Part shown: piece after piece, positions 1 to 8,515 of the stretch
Layout: each line of letters starts with the position of its first letter
Position numbering within the stretch: the first letter of the stretch is position 1
NCBI RefSeq assembly: GCF_004682055.1
Contig: NZ_QUZU01000010.1
Span: forward strand, 108,920-172,919
Direction: 5' to 3'
From: Pseudomonas kairouanensis
GTDB taxonomy: Bacteria > Pseudomonadota > Gammaproteobacteria > Pseudomonadales > Pseudomonadaceae
DNA length: 64,000 nucleotides
Notes under the pieces: generated by a model
Database searches by the model: none
Seen by the model: the letters and a program-made list of their open reading frames with translations, nothing else
Told to the model about the DNA's origin: nothing
Program-made: the position numbers and the translations under genes

Positions 1-293
1 GTGGTGCCCTGGACGTTCGCGCCAAGCGCATCAACGAAGAGATGAAAGTGGCTGCCGCCAACGCCCTGCGTGAACTGGCCAAGCTGCCGGTGCCTCAGGA
101 CGTGTGCGACGCCTACGGTGGCGCCAAGCTGGAATTCGGTCGTGAGTACATTATTCCGAAGCCAATGGACAAGCGCCTGATCACCCTGATCTCCGATGCC
201 GTGGCCAAGGCCGCTATCGAAACCGGCGTGGCCACCCTGCCGTATCCGAAGAACTACCCGCTGCAAAGCGTGGATGATGTGTTCAACGGCTAA
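1..293 (+). CDS. maeB: Malic enzyme, C-terminal end (partial)
   Basis: This is the last part of a gene that starts before the window; the reading frame is open from base 3 (GALDVRAKRINEEM...). The segment matches the end of the NAD(P)-dependent malic enzyme domain: a helix beginning INEEMKVAAANALRELA, then a conserved stretch with YIIPKPMDKRLI and a final segment ending DDVFNG. Malic enzyme decarboxylates malate to pyruvate and supplies NAD(P)H. In Pseudomonas this gene commonly lies convergent to the PBP1A gene, as here. Only about 97 residues are visible, so the long form with a phosphotransacetylase-like tail cannot be judged directly; the protein ends without such a tail, so it is the short form. 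Confidence 0.8.
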   Translation, partial: GALDVRAKRINEEMKVAAANALRELAKLPVPQDVCDAYGGAKLEFGREYIIPKPMDKRLITLISDAVAKAAIETGVATLPYPKNYPLQSVDDVFNG

Positions 294-312
294 GCCGTTG
301 TAGCGCACCAAC

Positions 313-346
313 AAAAAGCCCCGGCTCTTGCGAGTCGGGGCTTTTT
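313..346 (+). terminator. Rho-independent terminator after malic enzyme
   Basis: A near-perfect 15-bp hairpin has a TTGC loop at 328-331. The 5' arm starts AAAAAGCCCCG and the 3' arm ends CGGGGCTTTTT. The A-run before it and the T-run after it make it able to work in both directions. It lies between the malic enzyme gene and the convergent mrcA gene. Confidence 0.9.
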
Positions 347-385
347 GCTGTGGGGCCATTTACTTGGGCTTGGCGTAGATCCAAA

Positions 386-475
386 TGTGGGAGCGGGCTT
401 GCTCGCGAAAGCGGTGTATCAGTCGCCAGTTACGCTGACTGACACTCCTCTTTCGCGAGCAAGCCCGCTCCCACA
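386..475. repeat. REPIN (REP doublet), GAGCGGGC type
   Basis: Two inverted REP arms lie at 386-410 and 451-475 and are perfect reverse complements (TGTGGGAGCGGGCTTGCTCG continuing CGAAA). About 40 bases of spacer separate them. This is the classic Pseudomonas REPIN layout, spread by a RAYT transposase encoded elsewhere. It sits between the malic enzyme terminator and the end of mrcA. Confidence 0.9.
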
Positions 476-503
476 CTGGATCTGCATTCAGGCGCAGATC
501 GCG

Positions 504-2969
504 TTAGAACAAATCAATCGGCGCTGCCTCGTCTGCCGGTAGCGGGCTGCCCGGTGCCACGCCATTGCCCAGCTCATTGACCGACGGCGGGGTGTCTTCG
601 CTCTTGAACAGTTCGAAGTACGCATTCGGTGTGCTTGGCGAGGCTGCACGGCCGCTGACCGGGTCGATCCGCAGGCTGAGGATGCCTTCGGGCTCAGGTT
701 GGGTGTGCAGGGGCTTGTCCTTCAAGGCTGCGCCCATGTAGCTCATCCAGATCGGCAGCGCGACGGTGCCACCAAACTCGCGACGGCCAAGGCTTTCTGG
801 CTGGTCGTAGCCGGTCCAGACGGTGGTCACGTAATCGGCGTTGTAGCCGGAGAACCAGGCGTCCTTGGACTCGTTGGTGGTACCGGTCTTGCCGGCGATG
901 TCTGCGCGGCCCAGGGCCAGAGCGCGGCGGCCGGTACCCTTCTTGATCACATCCTCAAGGATGCTGTTGAGAATGTAAGTGGTGCGGCCATCCACCACGC
1001 GTTCGGCAACGGCCGGTGCCTGGGGTTCGGTTGGCGTGGTGGTGTTCGCGGTTGGCGCTGCACCCGGCGTCGGCTCGATGGTGATCCCCCCATTGCTCGG
1101 TGCGGCCAGGCCGTCGGTGGCGGCTACGCCGTTGACCACATCGCCCGGTACCCGTGGCGGGTTGGCGGTGAAGAGGGTATCGCCATTGCGGCTCTCGATC
1201 TTGTCGATCAGGTACGGCGCGATCTTATAACCGCCGTTGGCAAAGGTGCTCCAGCCCGTGGCGATCTCCATCGGCGTCAGGGTCGCGGTGCCCAGGGCCA
1301 GGGACAGGTTGGGCGGCAGGTCTGACTTGTTGAAGCCAAAGCGGGTGATGTAGTCGATGGTCTTGCCCACGCCCATGGCCTGCAGCAGACGGATCGACAC
1401 CAGGTTGCGCGACTTGTACAGCGCCTCGCGGATGCGGATCGGGCCGAGGAAGGTGTTGGTGTCGTTCTTAGGTCGCCAGACTTTATCCAGGTACTCATCG
1501 ACAAACACGATCGGCGCATCGTTGACCAGGCTGGCGGCGGTGTAGCCGTTGTCCAGTGCGGCACTGTAGATGAATGGCTTGAAGCTCGAACCCGGCTGGC
1601 GCTTGGCCTGGGTGGCGCGGTTGTAGTTGCTCTGCTCGAAGGCAAAGCCGCCCACCAGCGCGCGGATTGCACCGTTCTGCGGGTCGAGGGAAACCAGCGC
1701 GCCCTGGGCCAGCGGCACCTGGCTGAACTTGAGGCTGTCGTCCTTCTGGCGTTGCACGCGGATCAAGTCACCCACCTGTGCCACATCCGACGGCTGCTTG
1801 GGCATGGGGCCCATGCTGTTGGTGTTCAGGAACGGGCGCGCCCATTTCATGCTGTCCCAGCTCACACGGGCTTCACCGGTGCGGGTCAGGACCTGCACCC
1901 CATCTTTGCTCACCTGGGTGACGATGGCTGGCTCCAGGCCGCTGATGGTGCGTTGCTTGCTCAGTTCTGTGGTCCATGCGCTCAGGGTCTTGCCCGGCAG
2001 GCGCGATTCAGGGCCGCGATAGCCGTGACGCTGGTCGTAGGTGACCAGGCCTGAATGCACTGCGTTATTGGCGAAGTCCTGCAAGTCGCTTGGCACCGTG
2101 GTGGTCACGCGGAAGCCCTCTGTGTAGGCCTCGCTGCCATAGCGGCCGACCATCTCGGCGCGAGCCATTTCGGCAATGTAGGGCGCGTTCACTTCCGGCG
2201 TCGGTACGTGGTAGCTGGCGTTCAGCGGCTCGGCCACTGCACTTTCATAGGCGGCCTGGTCGATCTTGCCCAGCTTGTACATGCGCCCCAGGATCCAGTC
2301 GCGACGCTCTTTGCTGCGCGCGGGATTGGCCAGGGGGTTGAAGCGCGAAGGGGCCTTGGGCAGGCCGGCAATCATGGCCATCTGCGCCAGGCTGGCGTCA
2401 CGGATGGACTTGCCGTAGTACACCTGGGAAGCGGCCTCGATACCGTAGGCGCGGTTGCCCAGGTAGATCTTGTTCACGTACAGCTCAAGGATCTCGTCCT
2501 TGGTCAGCTGGCGTTCGATCTGCAGGGCCAGCAGGATTTCGGTGGCTTTGCGCGAAAAACTGCGCTCGCTGGTGAGGAAGAAGTTCTTCGCCACCTGCAT
2601 GGTGATGGTGCTGCCGCCCGATTGAATGTGGCCACTTTTTACCAGTTGTGTAGCTGCGCGCACCAGGCTGCTGGGGTCCACGCCATAGTGGTTGGCAAAA
2701 TTATCGTCTTCGGCCGACAGCAGGGCACTGATGAAATTAGGCGGAATATCGGCAAAACGGATCGGTGTGCGGCGCATTTCGCCGAACTCCGCGATCAGTT
2801 TTTCGTCGCTGCTGTAGACCCGCAAAGGAATCTGCAACTGGATACTTCTGAGGGCCTCTACGGAAGGTAAACCCGGACTAAGGTAGAGGTAGGCACCGCT
2901 GAGTACGAGCAGCAGCCCGCAGAAAATCGCGACAATGGAGTACCCGAAAAACTTCAGCAGACGAATCAA
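504..2969 (-). CDS. mrcA: Penicillin-binding protein 1A (bifunctional transglycosylase/transpeptidase)
   Basis: An 821-residue class A PBP that polymerises and cross-links peptidoglycan at the inner membrane. One N-terminal membrane anchor (residues about 8-30) is followed by a GT51 transglycosylase domain with the catalytic Glu in AEDDNF (E87) and the GGSTITMQ motif. A PBP-specific OB-like insert comes next, then the transpeptidase domain with the nucleophile S461 in the SSFK tetrad, SRN at 520-522 and KTGT at 694-697. A Thr/Pro/Ala-rich stretch at about 630-655 is a linker insert. Length and motif order fit Pseudomonas ponA. It is transcribed away from the pilM operon, from a shared 218-bp intergenic region. 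Confidence 0.97.
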   Translation of the reverse strand: MIRLLKFFGYSIVAIFCGLLLVLSGAYLYLSPGLPSVEALRSIQLQIPLRVYSSDEKLIAEFGEMRRTPIRFADIPPNFISALLSAEDDNFANHYGVDPSSLVRAATQLVKSGHIQSGGSTITMQVAKNFFLTSERSFSRKATEILLALQIERQLTKDEILELYVNKIYLGNRAYGIEAASQVYYGKSIRDASLAQMAMIAGLPKAPSRFNPLANPARSKERRDWILGRMYKLGKIDQAAYESAVAEPLNASYHVPTPEVNAPYIAEMARAEMVGRYGSEAYTEGFRVTTTVPSDLQDFANNAVHSGLVTYDQRHGYRGPESRLPGKTLSAWTTELSKQRTISGLEPAIVTQVSKDGVQVLTRTGEARVSWDSMKWARPFLNTNSMGPMPKQPSDVAQVGDLIRVQRQKDDSLKFSQVPLAQGALVSLDPQNGAIRALVGGFAFEQSNYNRATQAKRQPGSSFKPFIYSAALDNGYTAASLVNDAPIVFVDEYLDKVWRPKNDTNTFLGPIRIREALYKSRNLVSIRLLQAMGVGKTIDYITRFGFNKSDLPPNLSLALGTATLTPMEIATGWSTFANGGYKIAPYLIDKIESRNGDTLFTANPPRVPGDVVNGVAATDGLAAPSNGGITIEPTPGAAPTANTTTPTEPQAPAVAERVVDGRTTYILNSILEDVIKKGTGRRALALGRADIAGKTGTTNESKDAWFSGYNADYVTTVWTGYDQPESLGRREFGGTVALPIWMSYMGAALKDKPLHTQPEPEGILSLRIDPVSGRAASPSTPNAYFELFKSEDTPPSVNELGNGVAPGSPLPADEAAPIDLF

Positions 2970-3187
2970 GGCTTTTGGATTTCCAGAGAAAAGAATGAGT
3001 TAGGCGTCGGGGCATGCATGGCAAACGATGGATCAACCCGAGCGGCAGATAAAAAGCGGGAAAAAACGCTGGGCATTAAAGCATTTTTCGACTTGGGGCG
3101 TCATTCGCGGCTCTCCAACATGTCGACCGAATGCATGGCGCCCAGCGGCAATCAGGCGGTATGACAGGCAAAGTTTTAGGGAGTTTT

Positions 3188-3841
3188 ATGAGAAAGGGAT
3201 TTTTCACGGGAAAAACCGACACCGTCGTGGGTGTCGATATCAGTGACACGGCCATCCGGTTGGTGGAGTTGGGCCGTTGCGGCAGTCGTTACAGCATCCA
3301 GGGTTTCGCCTCCCAGGCGCTGCCCGCCCACGCAGTGGTCGATGGTGCGTTGCTGGATCTCGACAGCATAGGGCGCACCCTGCACACAGCATGGCCTCGG
3401 CTGCAGACGTCGGCCCGTGGCGCGGCGGTTGCGGTGTCCGGGCCTTCGGTTATTACGCGGGTTATCGAGATGTCGGCTGGGCTCAGCGATGATGAAATGG
3501 CCTGGATGATCCAGTCTGAGGCGGACCAGTACATTCCTTACCCGCTGGACGAAGTCGCCATCGACTTTCAGGTTCAAGGGCATTCGGCTCAGGACCCGAC
3601 GCGAGTCGAGGTGTTGCTGGCGGCTTGCCTGAAGGCGCATGTGGAATCCAGGGAGGCGGTTTTGGCCTTGGCGGGGCTGGTGCCGAAGGTGGTCGACATC
3701 GAAGCGTTTGCATTGGCGCGTGCTTGCCGTCAGGATTTCGCCAGCTTCACGCCGAGCCATCGTGTCGATGGTGCACAATGGGCAGTGAATGTCCAAGGGA
3801 TGGGAGTTGCTTGCGGGTTGGCCCTGAGGAGTTTCGCTTGA
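3188..3841 (+). CDS. pilM: PilM-like actin-fold ATPase with internal deletion
   Basis: Cytoplasmic PilM is an FtsA-like actin-fold protein that binds the N-terminal tail of PilN in the type IV pilus alignment complex. Here the product is only 217 residues; the usual length is about 354. The N-terminal part is clearly PilM (phosphate-1 strand VVGVDIS at 13-19; EADQYIPYPLDEVAIDF at 111-127; VEVLLAAC at 140-147; VVDIEAFALAR at 168-178). After residue about 180 the family sequence breaks off, and the last residues, ACGLALRSFA, again match the extreme PilM C-terminus. An in-frame internal deletion of roughly 135 residues is therefore inferred, removing the second nucleotide-binding half. ATG 3188 is preceded by AGGGAG; an in-frame ATG at 3161 is possible. 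The stop overlaps the pilN start (TGATG). Confidence 0.8.
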   Translation: MRKGFFTGKTDTVVGVDISDTAIRLVELGRCGSRYSIQGFASQALPAHAVVDGALLDLDSIGRTLHTAWPRLQTSARGAAVAVSGPSVITRVIEMSAGLSDDEMAWMIQSEADQYIPYPLDEVAIDFQVQGHSAQDPTRVEVLLAACLKAHVESREAVLALAGLVPKVVDIEAFALARACRQDFASFTPSHRVDGAQWAVNVQGMGVACGLALRSFA

Positions 3842-4392
3842 TGACACGAATCAACCTTTTGCCTTGGCGCCAGGCGCTGGCGCAGCGGCGGCGCAAGTAT
3901 TTCCTCGCGTTCTTGCTGGCGTTCGCTGGTGTGGCGCTGGCTGCCGTGTGGCTGGCGGATCAGGTGATCGACCAGGCGATCGATCGGCAAGTCACGCGTA
4001 ACAGTCATCTGGATAAAGAAGTCGCCGTTCAGGATGCGCGGATCAGGACCATTGACGATCTGCAGGTGCAAAGCCAGCAACTGGCGGAGCGCATGAAGGT
4101 TGTGCAGGACCTGCACGATGGCCGTTCGTCCGGCGCACAGCTGCTGGATCAGCTGGCGCGCACCGTGCCTGAAGGTGTGCATTTGCACGAAGTGGTTGCC
4201 AAGGGCGATACGGTGAGCATCAGCGGCAGTGCCGAATCCAGCCAGGACATCGCCCAGCTGATGCGCCGCCTGGAAGCCTCCGAAGGTACCCGCGCCACTC
4301 GGCTGCAGCATGTGCGTACCGACAGTGTTCGCGGTAACAATGAATTTCAATTGACGGTGCGCCAGGGAGAGTCCTCCGAGGTTCAGCCGTGA
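3841..4392 (+). CDS. pilN: Type IV pilus / DNA-uptake assembly protein PilN
   Basis: A 183-residue bitopic inner-membrane protein of the alignment subcomplex. It begins MTRINLLPWR, the conserved cytoplasmic peptide that docks into PilM; one membrane helix follows (about 20-42), then a coiled coil (about 45-90) and a ferredoxin-like periplasmic domain. PilN normally pairs with PilO to connect PilM in the cytoplasm to the secretin. This gene appears full length, unlike its neighbours. Its start overlaps the pilM stop and its end overlaps the next gene (GTGA), so translation is probably coupled. Confidence 0.92.
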   Translation: MTRINLLPWRQALAQRRRKYFLAFLLAFAGVALAAVWLADQVIDQAIDRQVTRNSHLDKEVAVQDARIRTIDDLQVQSQQLAERMKVVQDLHDGRSSGAQLLDQLARTVPEGVHLHEVVAKGDTVSISGSAESSQDIAQLMRRLEASEGTRATRLQHVRTDSVRGNNEFQLTVRQGESSEVQP

Positions 4393-5360
4393 GCCTGCCC
4401 GGGCTCACACTTCGCACACTCATTCACCGCGCTGCAAAATGGCCGCTACCTGGCAAGGCCTTGCTGGGTTGTGCGCTGGCGGGGGCGGTGTGGGTGGTCG
4501 GTGAGGGGGTGTATCTGAGCCCTTCACGGGAACGGTTGCAGCAGGCCGAAGCGCGCGAAGCTGCCTTGCAGCAGCAAATTGCGCAAAAGGCAGCCCAGTC
4601 TGCCGGCCTTGAAGCGCGTCACCACCAGTTACTGGTGATGCGGGAGAAGGTCGACGCGCTGTTGCAGCAATTGCCGGGCGAATCCGAAATGCCGGGCTTG
4701 CTGGAAGATATTGCACGCCTGGCTCTGGCCAATGGTTTGCTGGTCGAGAGCGTCACACCCCTGCAGGAACAGCCTCAGCCGCTCTATACCGAGCAATCGG
4801 TGCAGATTGGCGTGGCAGGTGCGTATCACGACCTGGCGATGTTCGTGAGTGCGCTGGGTGGCCTTGCACGAATCACCACGACACACGATGTTGCCCTGCG
4901 GCCAGATGGCAAGCTGCTGCGCCTGGATTTACTGGCCAAGGTCTATTGGCATGGGCGGCAGGACAGTGGGAGGCGCAAGCGCTCTGTGCAGCCTCTCTCC
5001 TTCACCTACGATTCGTCCGGCCTGCGGGACCCGTTCCTGCTGCATGCCTTGCAACCCGACCATACGCCTGGCCGCCCGGCCACTGCGCCAGACCTCAGCA
5101 GGCCGCGTGGCGTGCTGGAAAGCCTGGCGGTGGAGCAATTTGAAATGGTCGGCACGCTGTCCCGTGGCCTGCACACTTTCGCCCTGTTGCGCGCCGCCTC
5201 CCAAGTGCATCGCCTGGCAGTCGGTGACTACTTGGGGCTGGACCACGGTCGGGTCACGGCCATCCATGATGGCTATGTGGAACTGGTCGAACTGTTCCCC
5301 GATGAACAGGGCGCGTGGCTGGAGCGCCCGCGGACCCTTGTGTTGAACGTCAACTCATAA
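4389..5360 (+). CDS. pilO: PilO-PilP fusion protein
   Basis: A single 323-residue protein from a GTG start that overlaps the pilN stop. Residues 1-190 are PilO: a membrane helix at about 24-43, a coiled coil at about 45-95 and a periplasmic ferredoxin-like domain ending LLAKVYWHGR. Residues about 200-323 correspond to mature PilP: SFTYDSSGLRDPF, a proline-rich linker, VGTLSRG, HRLAVGDYLGLDHG and the terminal WLERPRTL. PilP is normally a separate inner-membrane lipoprotein; its signal peptide, lipobox Cys and N-terminal segment are absent here. No separate pilP exists between this gene and pilQ. The simplest reading is an in-frame gene fusion that ties the secretin-binding PilP domain to the membrane through PilO. 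Confidence 0.85.
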   Translation: MSLPGLTLRTLIHRAAKWPLPGKALLGCALAGAVWVVGEGVYLSPSRERLQQAEAREAALQQQIAQKAAQSAGLEARHHQLLVMREKVDALLQQLPGESEMPGLLEDIARLALANGLLVESVTPLQEQPQPLYTEQSVQIGVAGAYHDLAMFVSALGGLARITTTHDVALRPDGKLLRLDLLAKVYWHGRQDSGRRKRSVQPLSFTYDSSGLRDPFLLHALQPDHTPGRPATAPDLSRPRGVLESLAVEQFEMVGTLSRGLHTFALLRAASQVHRLAVGDYLGLDHGRVTAIHDGYVELVELFPDEQGAWLERPRTLVLNVNS

Positions 5361-5373
5361 CGGAAGCAAAACA

Positions 5374-6756
5374 ATGAAAAGGACTTTCTCGTCCTTCGGT
5401 GTAGCGCTATGGATAGCGCTTTCGGCACCGATGGCTGCTGCTGTGCCCAATCGCGTCGACCTGATCCATCTGCCGCCGCCCGACACTACGGTGGCGGGCG
5501 TCTATGCCGGTGGCCCGATGAACCTCAATTTCCAGAACATCGAGTTGCGCACGGCGTTGCAGCAAATCGCCGATGTGGCAGGGCTCAATCTGGTCGCCGG
5601 TGACGATGTACAGGGTTCAGTCACCCTGCGCCTGAAAAACGTGCCCTGGGACCAGGCGCTGGACCTGGTGCTTCAAGCCAAGGGCCTGGATAAGCGGGTC
5701 AAGGCCGGCGTGTTGCTGGTGGCGCCCGCCGAGGAGTTGGCGGCGCGTGAGTTGTTGCTGTTGGAGTCGCGCAAACAGGTGGCCGAACTGGCGCCCCTGC
5801 GCCGGGAACTACTGCAGGTCAACTACGCCAAGGCGGCGGACCTGGCCAAGCTGTTCCAGTCCGTGACCGGCCTGGAGGGCACCACCGATGAGCGCGGTTC
5901 GGTGGCCGTGGATGACCGCACCAACAACATCATTGCCTACCAAACCACTGAGCGGCTGGAAGAACTGCGGCGCATCGTGGCGCAATTGGATATCCCGGTG
6001 CGCCAAGTGATGATCGAGGCGCGGATTGTGGAGGCCAATGTCGATTATGACAAAAGCCTGGGGGCACGCTGGGGTGGACGGATCAGTCGTGGCAATTGGA
6101 GTGCGGGGGGTATCAATAAACCCGTGGCTGAGGGCACCGAACCGCCGGAAAGCCCGTCCAGTTCTCCGTTTGTCGATTTGGGGGCGATTACCGGCACGTC
6201 CGGCCTGGGCATCGCCTACATCACCGACAACCTCTTGCTGGACCTGGAACTGACCGCCATGGAAAAAACCGGCAACGGCGAAATCGTCTCGCAGCCCAAG
6301 GTGGTGACGTCCGACAAAGAAACGGCGCGGATACTCAAGGGCACCGAGATTCCCTATCAGGAATCCAGCTCCAGTGGCGCCACTTCGGTGTCGTTCAAGG
6401 AGGCTTCGTTGTCCCTGGAAGTCACCCCGCAGATCACCCCGGACGACCGGGTGATCATGGAGGTCAAGGTCACCAAGGATGAACCCGACTACCTGAATAA
6501 ACTCAACGATGTGCCGCCCATCAAGAAGAACGAAGTCAACGCCAAAGTGCTGGTCAAGGATGGCGAGACCATCGTCATTGGCGGGGTTTTCTCCAATACC
6601 CAAAGCAAAGTGGTAGATAAAGTGCCATTTTTGGGCGATGTGCCGTATCTTGGCCGCCTTTTCCGGCGCGATGTGCTGGCGGAGAAAAAATCCGAGCTGC
6701 TGGTATTCCTGACTCCGCGTATTATGAATAACCAGGCGATTGCTGTGAGTCGTTGA
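5374..6756 (+). CDS. pilQ: Short PilQ/HofQ-type outer-membrane secretin
   Basis: A 460-residue secretin with a signal peptide (about 1-23). The mature protein begins almost directly with the N0/STN domain (about 47-117), then one secretin N1 repeat (about 145-215), then the pore-forming secretin domain with the conserved [15 protein letters not shown] segment near the end. Pseudomonas PilQ is usually above 700 residues and has two N-terminal AMIN peptidoglycan-binding domains; these are missing. The length is close to HofQ of enterobacteria and ComE of Haemophilus, secretins used for DNA uptake. It follows the PilO-PilP fusion by 13 bases and is followed at once by aroK. Confidence 0.9.
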   Translation: MKRTFSSFGVALWIALSAPMAAAVPNRVDLIHLPPPDTTVAGVYAGGPMNLNFQNIELRTALQQIADVAGLNLVAGDDVQGSVTLRLKNVPWDQALDLVLQAKGLDKRVKAGVLLVAPAEELAARELLLLESRKQVAELAPLRRELLQVNYAKAADLAKLFQSVTGLEGTTDERGSVAVDDRTNNIIAYQTTERLEELRRIVAQLDIPVRQVMIEARIVEANVDYDKSLGARWGGRISRGNWSAGGINKPVAEGTEPPESPSSSPFVDLGAITGTSGLGIAYITDNLLLDLELTAMEKTGNGEIVSQPKVVTSDKETARILKGTEIPYQESSSSGATSVSFKEASLSLEVTPQITPDDRVIMEVKVTKDEPDYLNKLNDVPPIKKNEVNAKVLVKDGETIVIGGVFSNTQSKVVDKVPFLGDVPYLGRLFRRDVLAEKKSELLVFLTPRIMNNQAIAVSR

Positions 6757-6760
6757 TTCT

Positions 6761-7279
6761 GTGCGAAATTTGATTCTTGTAGGACCGATGGGGGCTGGAA
6801 AAAGCACCATCGGCCGTTTGCTGGCCAAAGAGCTGCGCCTGCCATTCAAAGATTCCGATAAGGAAATTGAAGTGCGCACGGGTGCCAATATCCCATGGAT
6901 CTTCGATAAGGAAGGCGAGCTGGGCTTTCGTGACCGCGAGCAGGCGATGATCGCAGAGCTGTGTGGCCTCGATGGCGTGGTATTGGCCACCGGCGGCGGC
7001 GCGGTGATGCGCGAAGAAAACCGCCGGGCGCTGCATGCCGGCGGCCGCGTGGTCTATCTGCATGCCTCGGTCGAGCAGCAGGTGGGCCGCACCGCCCGCG
7101 ATCGAAATCGCCCGTTGCTGCGCACGGCCAACCCGGAGAAAACCCTGCGGGACCTGCTCACACTGCGCGATCCGCTGTATCGGGAAATTGCCGATCTGGT
7201 GGTCGAAACCGATGAGCGGCCGCCCCGGATGGTGGTCCTCGACATTCTTGAGCGCCTGCAACGGCTGCCACCCCGTTAA
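6761..7279 (+). CDS. aroK: Shikimate kinase
   Basis: A 172-residue cytoplasmic P-loop kinase that phosphorylates shikimate at O3 in the chorismate pathway. The Walker A motif GPMGAGKS is at residues 8-15, the shikimate-binding DSD at 32-34, the GGG glycine triplet follows LATGGGAVM, and the lid arginines are in RDRNRPLL. The start is GTG, four bases after the pilQ stop. The pilQ-aroK-aroB order is the standard gammaproteobacterial arrangement, which ties shikimate genes to the secretin operon. Confidence 0.96.
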   Translation: MRNLILVGPMGAGKSTIGRLLAKELRLPFKDSDKEIEVRTGANIPWIFDKEGELGFRDREQAMIAELCGLDGVVLATGGGAVMREENRRALHAGGRVVYLHASVEQQVGRTARDRNRPLLRTANPEKTLRDLLTLRDPLYREIADLVVETDERPPRMVVLDILERLQRLPPR

Positions 7280-7404
7280 AGCCAGGCCCGAAATGCGCTA
7301 TTCTCGGCGGCGCGCCAACACCCTTTGAGGTGTGGCGTAGAGCCATCAGGCAACGCCGGTTTCTGGCGTTGCTGGTCGTCAATACATCTCTAACGCGGGG
7401 ACAC

Positions 7405-8505
7405 ATGCAGACACTTAAGGTCGATCTAGGCGAGCGCAGCTACCCGATCCATATTGGCGAAGGTCTGCTGGACCAGCCCGAGTTGCTTGCACCGCACATT
7501 GCCGGGCGGCAAGTGGCGATCATCTCCAATGAGACCGTCGCGCCACTGTATCTTGAGCGTCTGAGCCGCAGCCTGGCGGCCTATTCCGTGATCTCGGTGA
7601 TCCTGCCCGATGGCGAAGCCCACAAGAACTGGGAAACCCTGCAACTGATCTTTGATGGTCTGTTGACTGCCCGCCATGATCGCCGCACCACTGTGATTGC
7701 CCTGGGTGGCGGTGTGATCGGCGATATGGCCGGTTTTGCGGCGGCCTGCTACCAGCGTGGCGTGGACTTTATCCAGGTGCCCACCACCTTGTTGTCCCAG
7801 GTCGATTCGTCGGTGGGTGGCAAGACCGGTATCAATCATCCGCTGGGCAAGAACATGGTCGGCGCGTTCTATCAGCCCCAGGCTGTACTGATCGACACTG
7901 CAACCCTCAACACCCTGCCACCGCGTGAACTGTCTGCGGGCCTGGCGGAGGTCATCAAGTACGGTCTGATCTGCGACGAGCCGTTTCTCACCTGGCTCGA
8001 AGAGCATGTAGATGCCCTGCGCGGTCTGGACCAGGCAGCGCTTACCGAAGCCATTTCCCGCTCGTGCGCCGCCAAGGCGCTGGTGGTGAATGCCGACGAA
8101 CGGGAGTCCGGTGTACGGGCTACCTTGAACTTGGGGCACACCTTCGGCCATGCGATCGAAACCCACATGGGCTATGGTGTGTGGCTGCATGGGGAGGCCG
8201 TAGCGGCTGGCACAGTGATGGCTTTGGAGATGTCGCAACGCCTGGGCTGGATCAGCGCCCAGGAGCGCGATCGTGGTATCCGCCTGTTCCAGCGCGCCGG
8301 TTTGCCGGTTATCCCGCCGCAAGAGATGACCGAGGCGGACTTCCTCGAACATATGGCGATAGACAAGAAAGTGATCGACGGTCGACTGCGACTGGTGCTG
8401 CTGCGCCACATGGGCGAAGCGGTGGTGACCGACGATTATCCAAAAGAGATTCTACAAGCCACGCTGGGCGCGGATTACCGTGCCCTGGCTCAGCTGAAAG
8501 GTTAA
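7405..8505 (+). CDS. aroB: 3-Dehydroquinate synthase
   Basis: A 366-residue NAD+- and metal-dependent enzyme converting DAHP to 3-dehydroquinate, the second step of the shikimate pathway. Visible family motifs include the NAD-binding [11 protein letters not shown], the [19 protein letters not shown] block, and [11 protein letters not shown] with the metal-ligand histidines. I chose ATG 7405 ([15 protein letters not shown]) because it is preceded by CGGGGA and matches the usual N-terminus; upstream in-frame sequence is not conserved in character. About 125 bases separate it from aroK. Confidence 0.96.
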   Translation: MQTLKVDLGERSYPIHIGEGLLDQPELLAPHIAGRQVAIISNETVAPLYLERLSRSLAAYSVISVILPDGEAHKNWETLQLIFDGLLTARHDRRTTVIALGGGVIGDMAGFAAACYQRGVDFIQVPTTLLSQVDSSVGGKTGINHPLGKNMVGAFYQPQAVLIDTATLNTLPPRELSAGLAEVIKYGLICDEPFLTWLEEHVDALRGLDQAALTEAISRSCAAKALVVNADERESGVRATLNLGHTFGHAIETHMGYGVWLHGEAVAAGTVMALEMSQRLGWISAQERDRGIRLFQRAGLPVIPPQEMTEADFLEHMAIDKKVIDGRLRLVLLRHMGEAVVTDDYPKEILQATLGADYRALAQLKG

Positions 8506-8515
8506 TCAGATCCCG

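Noticed and set aside
3131..3187. Longer pilM starting at ATG 3131
   Set aside because: The extra residues do not resemble the PilM N-terminus, while ATG 3188 has an AGGGAG site four bases upstream.
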